Origin: Rhinopithecus roxellana
Lineage: Eukaryota > Chordata > Mammalia > Primates > Cercopithecidae
Assembly: GCF_007565055.1 (NCBI RefSeq)
Contig: NC_044554.1
Location: 19,756,921 to 19,820,920 of the forward strand
Length of the DNA: 64,000 bases
Direction: 5' to 3'
Shown here: positions 11,311 through 22,877 of the stretch, piece by piece
How the letters are laid out: every line of letters begins with the position of its first letter
Numbering within the stretch: position 1 is the first letter of the stretch
Translations under genes and position numbers: made by a program
The notes under the pieces: generated by a model
Seen by the model: the letters and a program-made list of their open reading frames with translations, nothing else
The model's database searches: none
Told to the model about the DNA's origin: nothing

Positions 11311-12449
11311 ACGACAGTCAATGTGAAAGTTGTTCAGCAAAGGAGGAATACAGAAAGCACTGGATTAGAAAGGCAGGACTTACGAAAGTGTTTAAACCAC
11401 TTTGAATGTAAAGGATATAGCTTCAGGGGGTTCAGGTAGGAGACAATTATTGTTTGGGGTCATGTGATAAGAACCCTAACTAGAACTGAAGCTCTGGGAA
11501 TAGAAACAAAAGAATAGTTGATTTTGAAAAGAAAACATTTTTGGAGATTCAAGACTTTTGACAAGCTTGATGATAGGGAATAGGAAGGTGAAATAAATCA
11601 GGATCAATCTAGGAACATTAGCCTGAGTAAGGTATAAAACGTCAAAAATAAGAAAATTAAGAGCAGGAGACGGTTTGGGGAAAAGATATCATTGAGCTCT
11701 CTAAATAAAGACAGCCATCGGACTTTAGAACACATGCTGAAATGTGGCTGAGAATGGTGGATATGAGACTCATTCACAGAGGGGCAATGAGTGATAAGAT
11801 AAAAATAAAGATAAGATCAGAAACCATACAGAACAAAATGGAAAGAGGCAACATGATGATTCAAGGGTATGTCCATTTTGAAGCAGTCAATGTGAAGGGG
11901 AAATTTAAGAAGGGAGGAAAAGAGAGCTGTGTTCTGAAACTGAAGAAAACCAGGTTGAGGCTGCAAATAGCTCACGGAGAGCAAGAATAGAGGCGTGGAT
12001 ATTAAATGTGGCAAAAAGGAGACCAAACATTGGTGACCTTGAAAATAAGAGTTTGGGTAGGGTGAGAAAAGTAGTACTATGTAACAAGGAGTAAGAGACA
12101 GGAAAGGGGCCAGGGCAGACTCATATTTAGAAACTTTGGTTTCGCAAAAAAAAGGCTGTGATAAGGCTACATCTCAAAACAGAAAAGCATGTTTGTGCTC
12201 AGGGAGGAAAATTCAGTACATAGGAAAAGAAGTTTAAAAGAGGGAATCATTAATAGAGAAAAGTAGCAGGTGATGTGATAGAGCTTAAGACGAAGAACAC
12301 ACGTGTGGGTGGAGCCTTCAAGAGAACCTGACACCATTCTCATAGGTACACACTGAGGTAGGGAGGGAAGTTGCCTCTGGAGAAATTTTGGTTTTGGTTG
12401 CAGAAAATACCGAGTAGCTAATTGAATTTTCATTATTACTTTGACACCT
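11311..12449. other. Intergenic, no gene seen
   Basis: Purine-rich unique DNA. The overlapping short frames on both strands (82 aa at 11742, 69 aa at 11817) have no recognisable product. Confidence 0.55.
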
Positions 12450-12680
12450 ATTAGGCATGTATTATATTCCAAGAACCATGGTAAGTGCTTTCTGCACGGA
12501 ATTTAATTATCACAACAATCTTATGAGATAATTAAGATTTCATGGGATAACTGACATTTTATAGATGATAAAACATAAGGCTTACTGTTTAGGCAACTTA
12601 CCTAATATCACAGGACAATCAAGGTATGATGTAAAACCAGACCTGTCTAACTCTGCTTTCAACCATTATCCTTGTCCTTC
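12450..12680 (-). mobile_element. MIR SINE
   Basis: Antisense MIR: accessory motif GGTAAGTGCTTTCTGCA, ACATTTTATAGATGATAAAA and the tRNA-derived end. Confidence 0.65.
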
Positions 12681-12724
12681 TATTATGTCGGCCTCAATCT
12701 CTTTCAGAAATTAAAAGAGAACAT

Positions 12725-13013
12725 AAGCCGGGGGCAGTAGCTCCCAGCATTTTGGGAGGCTAAGGTGGGAGGATCACTTGAGCCTAAGAGTTTGACACCA
12801 GCCTGGCCAACACGGCAAAAATTTGTCTCTACAAAAATTACAAAAATTAGCCAGGCGTAATGGCATGTGCCTGTAGTTCAACTACGAGGGAGGCTAAGAT
12901 GGGAGAATTGCTTGAGCTCCGGGGCTCGAGGCTGCAGCAAGCCAAGATCATGCCACTGCCCTCCAGCCTGGGTGACAGTGAGAGCCCGTCTCAAAAAAAA
13001 AAAATAAATACAA
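12725..13013 (+). mobile_element. Alu (J type), small 5' deletion
   Basis: The left arm lacks the CACGCCTGTAAT segment. Target duplication AAAAGAGAACAT (12713-12724) against AAAAGAGGACAT (13014-13025). Confidence 0.9.
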
Positions 13014-13025
13014 TAAAAGAGGACA

Positions 13026-14114
13026 TCATTTGCTGACATTTAGAGTGAGTGTGGCATATGTTTGTGGACTAGATTTGTAACCTATTTTATTACTTAGAAA
13101 CATAGTCTAGGGTGGACATAAAATATGAAAGCTTAAATATATCTGAGCCCTAAATTTCTACCTTGAACAGAGCTGGGAAAACCATGATACTAAGGCTCAT
13201 TGTTGCCTTACCCGTGAATTCATGGCTTTGCTATTCTCCAGTAGGGAGCAGCACACAACCACCTATGCAACCATTTACTCGGTCGCAAATAATACAAGAC
13301 AAAGAAAACCTTTTGAAGATTCCACTATAAGTAGTGAAGAAACTGAACCTCTAATAATTGGGTCCTGCCTTCAGAAAGCTTTTAATGAAATATGTAGATT
13401 ATAGTTTTACCCTTTATTGGATTATATATGCATTAGTTAAAATAGCTATTTTGTCACTCCTATTTGAGAATCGTAAGAGAGCTTCTTAGAAATACTCTTG
13501 ATTATAGATTGATGTAAAGAGCAAATAAATTTTAACCTAATATCAAACATAATTCTTAAAATTCAGAGTAATGAGAAAAATATTGTAAAATCAGTGCTTG
13601 GACATTGATGCATAAAAGATATTTCAGCATTTAAAACTTTGGAGTATAAATAAGAAAGGACTATTTGTCATTGATTAAATTAAAAAGGACATAATACTAC
13701 TATAAAATGAAGGTTTTATTTATTTTTATTTTTTATTTTTTACTTTTTGGTTAGAAGGCTAATGCGCCATGTCAAGTTTTTGTTATAAGTATGATACATC
13801 CTATGTTTGTGATTTTATGAATTTGGTTCATAACACTGCTATTACATTAAATTCTTTGTTTCAAAAATAGTTTTGGGGTGTTGAAGGTATAATTATTACC
13901 AAACAGAAGAAAAATCATGGTTGTTGCTGAAGACACAGGCCAGAAATGTAAAAATGGAAGAGAAATTCAAATCATCTAGTGACTAAGCTTTATGGTTAAA
14001 GATAAATATTATGTTTCTGGGCAATCTTAGATTTTTTTACTCAATGAGCACAACATTTTAAAATTAAATACACTAGTTCTAGCTTTAGAACGCTCAAAAT
14101 TAACCATAAGAAGT
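13026..14114. other. Intergenic, no gene seen
   Basis: AT-rich, with a (TTTTA)n stretch near 13716-13742. Confidence 0.6.
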
Positions 14115-14424
14115 AAGCTTTGTTGTGTAGGGGTCAAGGCCTTTGGCCCTCTGGAGCTTCAAAAATCTGACATGAGGAAGATTAATAGGAGAAAAGACAC
14201 ATTTATTTGACATGTATACAGAGGAGCCTTCAGAATGAACACTCAACCCCCACTAAGGTACTGAAGCTTATATACCATCTTGAGGTTGTAGAAAGACAGT
14301 TGGTTCAGAACATGGGAAGAAACAGGTTATGCTGTTAAATCAGGATTTTGTGGCAAGATAGGTGATGGGAGAGGCAAAATAGGAGGCTTGCCTGGCAAAG
14401 GTGGTCTTGTTATGTAGATGAAAC
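14115..14424 (-). mobile_element. ERV LTR relic
   Basis: On the minus strand it has a TATATAAGC-like box, AATAAA (in CAAATAAATGTG) and the LTR-like end CTTCCTCATGTCAGATTTTT. Family uncertain. Confidence 0.45.
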
Positions 14425-14963
14425 TGTTACGGGAAAGAGGTCAGATCCAGACCCCAAGAGAGGGTTCTTGGATCTCACACAAGAAAGAAATTAGGCCAAG
14501 TCTGTAAAGTGAAAGGAAGTTTATTAAGCAAGTAAAGGAGTAAAAGAATGGCTACTCCATAGACAAAGCAGCCCCAAAGGCTGTTGGTTGCCCACTTTTT
14601 ATGGTTATTTCTTGATGATAATGCTAAACAAGGGGTGAATTATTCATGCCTCCCCTTTTTAGACCATATAGGGTAACTTCCTGACATTGCCATGGCATTT
14701 GTAAACTCTCATGGTGCTGGTGGGAGTGTAGCAGTAAGGATGACCAGAGATCACTCTCCTGGCCATCTGGGTTTTGGCGGGTTTTGGCCGACTTCTTTAC
14801 TGCAACTTGTTTTATCATCAAGGTCTTTGTGACCTGTATGTAGTGCTGACCTCCTATCTCATCGTGTGACTTAGAATGCCTTAACTCTCTGGGAATGCAG
14901 CCCAGTAGGTTTTAGCTTCATTTTACCCAGCTGCTATTCAAGATGGAGTTGCTCTGATTCACA
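14425..14963 (-). mobile_element. ERV1-type LTR
   Basis: A 539-bp unit bounded by TG...CA. On the minus strand it holds CTTAATAAACTTCCTTTCAC as poly(A) signal region and ends CTGACCTCTTTCCCGTAACA. It contains the AGATGG and CATGGCAATGTCAGGAAGTT segments typical of primate ERV1 LTRs. No clear TSD. Confidence 0.65.
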
Positions 14964-15239
14964 CGCTTAGGACAAAACCTCAGAGGTAGCAGCCCTCAGA
15001 AAGATTAGGTGGTAAGTGTCTCTTTTTGGAACACTAAAGGTGTCCGATTCTTGGCTAATCTATCCTAGATTGAGGAAAGGATCTAGAAAGGGATCTAGGA
15101 AAGATTAGCTGCATTAATGGAGATTCTCTGCAGATGCAAATTTCTGCCACAAAAGACCGCTTTGCAGGGCCACTTCAGTTGGCTGGCCCTGTGGCAAGCA
15201 ATTTCAAAATAAATTATGACTTCCTTTAGTTTGGTAACC
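14964..15239. other. Probable ERV-derived sequence between LTRs
   Basis: It contains no open frame of note. Features such as GGATCTAGAAAGGGATCTAG suggest local duplication. It resembles ERV flanks, but I cannot assign it. Confidence 0.3.
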
Positions 15240-15449
15240 AAGCGTTGTCCCGACCTGCAGGACAGTCGAATGGGCCCTGGAAGGGGGAGTGGGAATGGAG
15301 GAGACAAGAAAACACGAGAAATGGAGACAAGACAAATAGCCTGATCAAGTCTCGTTTAATGGTGGCAGTGCAATGCCTTATATAGGCTGGCAGAGGAAGA
15401 GGTTGGGCCAGGGCGGTGACAGGAGGCTGGGCTTACTCAAATTACAATT

Positions 15450-15459
15450 GCGCATGCGC
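15450..15459. promoter_or_regulatory. NRF1-like palindrome GCGCATGCGC
   Basis: An exact match to the NRF1 consensus palindrome within the CpG-rich LTR U3, between the TATA box and the motif array. Confidence 0.6.
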
Positions 15460-15525
15460 AGTGGGTTTGTACTTTTCCCGGGCGCGGGATCGCGCCTGCG
15501 CCCTAGGCTGCATATCTTCCTGGGC

Positions 15526-15660
15526 GGGAAAATGTTTGCGCGCGCACGCGGGAAAGGTTGGCATGCGCGGGAACAGTTTAGGCGCGCTCGGGAAAAACTT
15601 AGGCTCACGCGGGAAAAGCTTTGGGTGCCCGCGGGAACAGTTTAGGCGCGCGCGGGAAGG
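15526..15660 (-). promoter_or_regulatory. Array of seven GCGGGAA/TTCCCGC-type motifs, about 21-bp spacing
   Basis: GGGAA cores start at 15526, 15550, 15569, 15590, 15611, 15633 and 15654, giving spacings of 24, 19, 21, 21, 22 and 21. Most are preceded by CG or CGC, giving the E2F-like TTCCCGC on the LTR sense strand. The spacing of two helical turns would place the sites on one DNA face. Function inferred. Confidence 0.7.
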
Positions 15661-15808
15661 GTCCGCAATAAAGAACCCGGAAATGTGCCGTCTTGTCTCC
15701 GCTTTGCGGAGATCAAGCAACAGAGGTCAGCTAATTCCGGGCCTCATGGCTCCGGACAAAGCGTGAGTTTTATGTATACTATTGTTAGAGTAGGTAGCTA
15801 GTCACACA

Positions 15809-16482
15809 TGAGCATGGCAGGAGACGGAGCTCCCCACCCCCCACCAGGAAGGTCAGGTGACCATCAGGTGATGGTGAAGTGGTTGTTAACTGTCTCTCTA
15901 AAATAATAACTGGTCACAGCCAGCACCAGGAAAAGGCAGTCTCCCAATTAATACAAAAAACCTGAAACTGGGGATCAGCAACTTCCTGACAAGATCTTAG
16001 GAGTTGGGCAAGTGGGTCCAAGCATGCACATTAAGAGGCAAAATGGTGGAGTTTAGCTGGTATATGGCCTTCTAGGGATATTCAGCTAGTAAGGGAAGAA
16101 CGCCTCAAATGAGCATGCATGTAGTTTCACTAAACACACTGTGCATGCTCCTCTCCCAAGTACTGGCAGGACACTGTGCATGTGGACAACCCACCCCAAG
16201 GGAAGAATCAGGGGAGAAGGGACACATGACCCCAGATGTATGCCAACATATAAAACCCAAGTCAAAGGTCATACAGGGCCCTTGACTCTCTCAAGACACC
16301 TGCATGGCCCTCTTTCAAGTGTACTTTCATTCCTGCTCTAAACTTTTTAATAAACTTTCACTCCTATTCTAAAATTTGCCTCAGTCTCTTTTTCTGTCTT
16401 ATGCCCCTCAGTCAAATTCTTTCTTCTGAGGAGGCAAGAATTGAGGTTGCTGCAGACCTGTATGGATTCACTGCTGGTAACA
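15809..16482 (+). mobile_element. ERV1-type LTR
   Basis: Bounded by TGAGCATGG and GCTGGTAACA. It has TATAAAACCC (near 16250), TTTAATAAACTTTCACTCC (near 16350) and the U5 motif GAGGTTGCTGCAGACC. No clear TSD. Confidence 0.6.
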
Positions 16483-17075
16483 TTGTTGGTAAATACTTCT
16501 TACTACCTATTTACTACAACTTTCTGTTGCTGAGGCTCTGACACCTGGCACCAGTGACACAGCCTCAGGAGATGTGCTCAAGGTGATTGGGCTACAGCTT
16601 GGTTTTACACATTGTAGGGAGATATGAGATATCAATTAATACATGTAAAATGTATATTGGTTCAGTCCAGGAATGCAAGACAACTAGAAGCAAGGACTTC
16701 CAGGTCATAGGTGGATTCAAGAATTTTCTAATTGGCAATTGGTTGAAAAAGTTAAGTTATTGTCTAAAATCAATAGGAAGGAAAGTCCAGGTTGAGATAC
16801 GAGGTTGTGGAGACCAAGGTTCCCATTATGCAGATAGAATCCATAGAAGGGAATGTTTCTTACCAGACTTAAGGTCTCTGTTTACATGTTAATGTTGGTC
16901 AAATGTGCTTGAATTCCAAAGGGAGGAGAGTATAATGAGGCATGTCAGACCCTCACTTCCCATCACAGCCTGAACTAGTTTTTCAAATTAACTTTACAAT
17001 GCCTTTGGCTGTGAGGAGGAGTCTGTTCAGTTGGTTGGGAGGCTTACAATTTTATTTTTGGTTTACTTCTAATAA
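16483..17075. other. Probable ERV relic
   Basis: It includes CTGACACCTGGCACCAGTGA and, near 17010-17060, TTCAGTTGGTTGGGAGGC, phrases seen in ERV LTR/internal repeats. There is no intact retroviral frame. Confidence 0.35.
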
Positions 17076-17079
17076 AGTT

Positions 17080-17352
17080 TTTGGATTTTTTATAATTTAG
17101 TTGAGGTATAATTGAATTGAAATATAATAAGCTGCATATATTTAAAGTATACAATTTAATTTGTTGTGACATCTGTATATGTCTGTGTAACCTTCACCTT
17201 AATGAGGATAGCAAGAATTTCCATAACCCTGAAAAGTTTCCTTGTTCCCCTTGCGACTCGTCCCTTCTTCTACTTTGTCCCAAGGCAATCACTAACTTGC
17301 TTTCAGTTATTACCACTTTCTTTACAATAATTTTTAAGCAGACTCACACCAT
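17080..17352 (-). mobile_element. Old L1 (L1M) 3' fragment
   Basis: Contains TTGAGGTATAATTGAATTGA, ATATATTTAAAGTATACAAT and AACCTTCACC, an L1M 3' UTR in antisense. Confidence 0.65.
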
Positions 17353-17850
17353 TTGTAGAAGGTATAAGAATGGTGAATGAGCAGATGAAAAGTTCAATGT
17401 TTGTAGTCATCAGGGAAATGAAAACTAAAACTACAATGGTACTAATATATACGTATTTGAATTAATAAAATGTAAAAAGTTGGTGACCAAAGCACGTGTT
17501 GGCAGGGTGAAGCAATTGAAATTTTCATACATGGGTGTGGGAATGTAAAATGGTACAGCCACTTTGGAAAACAGTTTGACCATTTCTTCAAAAGTTAGAT
17601 ACACCTGTCATATGACCCAGTCACTCCACTCCAGGGCATTTACTCAAGATAAGTGAAAACATGTCCACGACAGTACTTTTACATGGATATTCATAGCAGC
17701 TTTATTTGTAATAGCCCCAAACTTGAAACAACTCAAATGTCCATCAGTATGTGCATGGATAAACAAATTATGACATATCAACACAGTGGAATATTACACA
17801 GTAATAAAAAGAATGAACTATTGACACATGCAGCAACAGGGCTGAATCCC
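17353..17850 (+). mobile_element. Old L1 (L1M) ORF2 3' fragment
   Basis: Decayed ORF2 C-terminal reading, including AACTCAAATGTCCATCAGT and GTGGAATATTACACAGTAAT. It is opposite in orientation to the adjoining L1M piece, so an old inversion or two insertions is implied. Confidence 0.7.
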
Positions 17851-18519
17851 AAAGGGTGTACATTTTTAAAGCCACTTCCCTGCCTTTAAATCAGGGGTTC
17901 TCAGTGAGGGAGAGTGAAGAAGCAAAAAAGGAAGAAGGGAGATCTGGCTTATTGTAATCATGTAAAGACTTTTTCCCTAAATGTACACACAAGATCAATT
18001 CCATGGGGTATATCAGGCAGAGAAAAACAGAAAGAAGCCTAATATATTTGCAACTTCTTTCCTTGTCTCCCTTCCTCCACGGAAATGTCAAACATGGGGA
18101 AAGGAGAACTAGATATATTTAACTTTCTTGGCATGTCTTTTGTCAAACTACACAGCTTTCAGCTTTTCTTAGGCCAAATGAATCCTAGATATTGACAGCA
18201 TGAAAATATCCATGACTTTTAAGTATTTCTCCAAAATAGGAGAGACCCATGATGAATGGCAGATAGGAAACCCTTTTGAGCAAACAGATCTATTAGGATT
18301 TCCAGGCCCACATAGAGACCAAGCAAAACTGAGAGCCACAGTGCATTTTCTTTTGGGTAATATTACTTTGTAGTTGTTAAATATTGCTCAAAAGAAAAAA
18401 GAAGAAACATCATGAGTTAATGCAAAATATGAGCTATCTAAGGGACAACAAAATCGTTTTAGTTTTTTTATTAAGACTTTTACTTCCCTATAGCCTAATT
18501 TCTTTATAATTGGTCATCC
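17851..18519. other. Intergenic; possible old DNA-transposon relic
   Basis: The start TCAGGGGTTCTCAGTGAG is reminiscent of hAT/MER5-type ends. The rest is unassigned. Confidence 0.3.
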
Positions 18520-19357
18520 TGATAGTGAAAGGAGGCAGTCAAATGCCCAGGCAGATAGGGGCGGGTACCCGGTGAAACCCCACCTCCAGGCTGAAGACAG
18601 TTTAAACCTGAAAGCCAAGCTACAAGCTAAATCCTGGGACTAGATTGAGAACTTGTCCTCTTGTTTGGTGTGCTTTCCTCTGATTGATCCCCACCCTTCA
18701 CCTATTTTATGTACACCGACCCTTTCCTAATTGGTTTTCTATGCTGTTGTGCCCACCTTTGAGTCTTTGAGTGGTGTTTTCACTTTAACCTTTGTTACAT
18801 ACTCACAAATCAATCAGTATACACACCCCATCCTGTGCCTATAAAGACTCCAGACTCAGTCAATAGAGGGGGAAATGAACTGACTTTGGGAAAAGACAAT
18901 CCAATTTCTTGGAAGATGACCAGTATACCCTTCCTGTCCATTCTGTAGCTCCCACTCCTCTGAAAGCCATTTTCATTGGTCAATAAAATTCTCTACCTTC
19001 ACCTTCTTTCAACCATCTATATGACTTCAATATTCTTGGATGCTGGACAAGAGCTCAGGACCCACTGAGTGTGGGTACCCAGAAAGGCTGTCACACCAGC
19101 CCTTTGCTCTCATTGGTAGAGGGCAACTGCCCCATGAGCTGAGGTAAAGAGCCAAATGAGGGTCACAGGCACCCTCACATGGGCACTGCCGCATTCCCCT
19201 TGAGGCAGCATGCCTGGTCTGGCTAAGGGTACTACATGGAGCTTGTTCCTGTGTCGGCACCCTGTGCAGCCAGCCAGATCCTGCACTGACTCACTCTCAT
19301 GTTCCCTCCCTCAAGGGTTGGAGTGCAGTGGGCCGAGTAGAGGAGGTGCTCCTGCCA
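18520..19357 (+). mobile_element. ERV1-type solo LTR with long U5
   Basis: Starts TGATAGTGAAAGGAGGCAG and includes TCCTAATTGGTTTTCT (CCAAT, antisense), CCTATAAAGACTCCAGACTC (TATA region), AATAAAATTC (18981-18990) and a GC-richer U5 to CTCCTGCCA. The right end is uncertain. Confidence 0.6.
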
Positions 19358-20871
19358 TGAGTCCAGCAAAAGGACTAAGAAAATTCCTGCATCAACTCTT
19401 TGATAAAGCTCTTCCAATTTCAGATATCCTCTTACTATATATTCAGTCATAATTTTTCTTTTTGCTATTCATTCTGAATGAAATGATTGCTGTTATTGTT
19501 ATTATGGAAAGTTCTTGATTTGGATTTCAGTGTGGTATGTTTGTCTAGGTGCTTCCAATTGGCTCATGACTACTGTGACCTTTATTTTTTCTCCTCAATA
19601 GCAATCTCCCACTCATCTCAGGTTTGTAATTACAGCCGTTAAAAAAACCTATGTTTTTTATATCATTTTCCTTTTCCCATTTCAATTTCATCTTTCATTG
19701 TTCCAATAAACAAATCTGCTATTCTTATTTTTCAAGTTGATAATATGGCACATATTCAGCAAATCCCATAGCTCTATGTATGACCTAGACAAGGGCCCCT
19801 GTCCTTCAAACTGACCTTCCACATTTGCATGCATTCCCTATGTCTTGTTCCTATATTTTTGTTTTCTCCAGATGTTTTATAATTGCTTCCATTGTCTCTC
19901 TTACAAAAGAAGACCCCCCATAATAGTAATTAAAAGCAATCTTCTGCTTGGATCAACTAGACCAACATACGACAAGCAAAACCTCTTAGATAATAATAGG
20001 ATCAGAATCTTCCTCCAAACTTGAAGACGGCAGATTTTTGGGAAAGTCATGATCAGCATATACATACCATAAACTGAAAGACACGTTAGCAATTGTAGAA
20101 GTTTAATGAAAAGTAGAAGAAAAACAAACAACTTTATAAACTTTGCAACAAATAGGAAGATAATTATATTTTACATTTTTTTAATGTGGGAAGCATTTTA
20201 ATCTTAATGAAGTATTTATTTCTGTAAAACATACTATCATAAATTTGTAATTTAGAGTTAAAAATTAAGATTTTAAATATCTGTAATCAAATCCAATTAA
20301 TGCAAAAAGGTAATTTTAGTGTATGAATTAATATATATAAATTATATTAATACATTAATTACTATTAATAGCCATAATGACTCAATCTTTCACACAATCC
20401 AAAAATACAGGTTCTAGTATTATTAGAAATCTACACATAGGAGACTGAAGCTCAGAAAAGATAAAGTAAATTGGAAAATATAAACAAGCTAAAGCAATAA
20501 CAAAAATTCACTATGAGAGTATTATTATGCAATCAAACGCATAACAATGCAAATCCCCTCCTAGAAGGTGAGAGAAATGTCTCTAAATTATTTTGCTGGA
20601 ATGCTTCTTGGAAGAACGATTTCTCTATCCATGGAAGTAAATTAAAGTGTATACATTTTCTTCAGAGGAAGTCTCCATCTTTCCCTGGCTCTCTGTTTAT
20701 AAAAGCCTTCCTAAAAAGGTAGTTGTAGAGCAAATTGGCTGTTTTGCCTGAATGTGGAATAACATAAGAGTTTAATGGAGAATTGTCTCTCAACAAAAAG
20801 CAGTTGGACTATCCTCAGTGTATCTATAAAGGTGACTAAGTTCAGAAAACTAAGGAAGTTTATAGAGTTTG
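19358..20871. other. Intergenic, no gene seen
   Basis: Very AT-rich (TTAATATATATAAATTATAT near 20325). No supported gene. Confidence 0.6.
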
Positions 20872-21300
20872 TGATATAGTTTGGATATATGTCCCCAACC
20901 AAATCTCATGTTGAGATGTAATCTCCAGTGTTGGAGGGAGGGCTGGGTAGGAGGTGTTTGGGTCATGCAGGCAGAATGGCTTGGGATATCCCTTTGGTGA
21001 TAAGTGAGATCTTGCCCTGAGTTCACATGAGATCTAGTTGTTTAAAAGTGTGTGGCATCCACCACCCCCACCTTCTCTCTTTCTTGTCCCTGCTTTTGCC
21101 ATGTGATATGTCCACTCCCTCCAGCTTTGCCTTCCACCATGATTGTAAGTTTCCTGAGGTCTCCCTAGAAGCTTAGCAGATGCCAGCACCATGCTGCTTC
21201 CTGTAAAGCTTGCAGAACCATGAGGCAATTAAACCTTTTTCTTTATAAATTACCTAGTCTGAGGTACTTCTTTATAGCAATGCAAGAACCACCTAACATA
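20872..21300 (+). mobile_element. MSTD/MLT1-like MaLR LTR
   Basis: Starts TGATATAGTTTGGATATATG and includes TGATTGTAAGTTTCCTGAGG, CAATTAAACC and TTATAAATTACCTAGTCTGA. Flanked by GTTTG/GTTTC. Confidence 0.8.
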
Positions 21301-21710
21301 GTTTCTGTTATCTGAGAGTTACCCTTAAAAATGTATAATAGGCTCAAGGTGATACTTCTGAGAATTTAGCAGCACTGGTTGCAGGACGTTGGAGTATTAA
21401 GAGCTATGAAGACCAGTTCAGGTGATACTGAGGAGATTGCCAGTTTTCAGATATTACAAGAAGGGTAGGTATTTCATGAAGCCTAAAAGAAGAAAATAAA
21501 TAAAAGATATGTCTTCCAAAAGAAGGAACGCAAAACAAGAGAGGGAGGAGGAAGTGGAGGAAAAGGAAAGAGAAAGAGACAGAGAGGGAGAACAGGTAGC
21601 ATAAACACCCAATGGGTTAATTTTGCCCACTGCCCAGATACAGCTAATTTATTAAGACAGGGAAATTGGAATAGAGAAAAAGTTTAATTCATGCAGGGCT
21701 GGCCGAACTC

Positions 21711-21758
21711 TTGGTGTTGTACATTCTATGAGTTTTGGTGTTGTACATTCTATGAGTT
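21711..21758 (+). repeat. 24-bp perfect tandem duplication
   Basis: Unit TTGGTGTTGTACATTCTATG plus AGTT occurs twice head to tail (21711-21734, 21735-21758) at the edge of an L1M fragment. Confidence 0.95.
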
Positions 21759-22490
21759 TTGACAAATGAATGACTTGTATCCATGATTATAATATACGAA
21801 GTAGCTCTACGACCCTAAAAATCTTCTGTGTTTTGCCTGTTCATCCTTCCCTCCCCTCAACCTGGCAACCACGGATTCTTTTACTGGCTCCAGAGTTTTG
21901 CCTTTTCCAGAATGCCATATACTTGGAATCATACTGAATATAATCTTCTTAGATTGGCTTGTTTCATTTAGTAATATGGATTTAAGTTTCCTCCATGACT
22001 TATCATAGCTTTATGGCCTTATTTTTAAGAGCTGAATAATATTCCATTGTACCTCAGTTTGCTTATTCATTCATCTACTGAAGGACATCTTGGTTGCTTT
22101 CAAGTTTTGGCAATTATGAATAAAGCTGCTATAAACACTTGTGTATGGGGCTGGGAGTGGTGATGCATGCCTGTAATCCCCGCACTTTGGGAGACCGAGG
22201 TAGGCAGATCACGAGGTCAAGAGATTAAGACCATCCTGGCCAACATGGTGAAACCCTGTCTCTACCAAAAATACAAAAATTAGCTGGGTGTGGTGGCAGG
22301 CACCTGTAATTCCAGCTACTTGGGAGGCTGAGGGAGAAGAATCACTTGAACCCAGAAGGCAGAGGTTGCAGTGAGCCGAGATTGTGCCACTGCACTCCAG
22401 CCTGTGCAACAGATTGAGACTCCATCTCAAAAACAAACAAGCAAACACTTGTGTATAGCTACTTATGCCCACACGTAAAAGTACATTTGT
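21759..22490 (-). mobile_element. Old L1 (L1M) 3' fragment, split by an Alu
   Basis: Antisense L1M: CAACCTGGCAACCACGGATT, AATAATATTCCATTGTACC, ATAAAGCTGCTATAAACA. Alu 22147-22441 interrupts it. Confidence 0.75.
22147..22441 (+). mobile_element. Alu
   Basis: A full Alu with target duplication AAACACTTGTGTAT (about 22133-22146 and 22443-22456). Confidence 0.93.
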
Positions 22491-22555
22491 GTACAGGTAC
22501 TTATGTCCACACATAAGAACTCTGATGAAATAACCAAATAACTAAATAAATAATG

Positions 22556-22735
22556 AGACATTCCATGTTCATGGATAGGAGTACTCAATATTATCAAGAT
22601 GTCAGTTCTTCCTAGCTTGCTTTATAGATTAAACACAATTCCAATAAAAACCCTAGTGAGTTATTTTGTGAATAACAACAGATTCTAAAATGTATATGGA
22701 GAGGAAAAAGTCTCAGAATAGCCAACTGAAACTTT
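22556..22735 (+). mobile_element. Old L1 ORF2 fragment
   Basis: CATGTTCATGGATAGGAG through AATTCCAATAAAAACCC matches the RT-distal part of ORF2. Confidence 0.7.
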
Positions 22736-22877
22736 ACTTCTTAGAACAGAGTGACCTCATCCAAGCTCCTTCAATGTCAGACTGGAAACTGGGAGTCTTT
22801 CAGAGGCTTTTCAATGTACTTTTTGTCACTTCTGTATTTGTAAAAAGACTGCAGCCACAAAAATAGCAGCTAGTACC

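Larger units (their letters stand above)
15246..15758 (-). mobile_element. Solo ERVK-type LTR (513 bp), CpG-rich, perfect 6-bp TSD
   Basis: Ends are TGTCC...GGACA. The identical hexamer AAGCGT lies at 15240-15245 and 15759-15764, as expected of class II (K-type) integration. On the minus strand U3 comes first, with a CpG-dense repeat array, then a TATA box (CTATATAAGG, near 15376-15385), ATTAAA (15355-15360) and U5. The length matches the MER9-type ERVK LTR, but this assignment is from memory. It lies between two other LTRs. Confidence 0.85.

Noticed and set aside
11742..12472. Short frames of 82-101 aa on both strands
   Set aside because: Overlapping frames in purine-rich unique DNA with no coding signature.
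15373..15766. Several overlapping 76-116 aa frames on both strands
   Set aside because: They fall in the CpG-rich LTR, where stop codons are scarce by composition. They are shadows without family resemblance.
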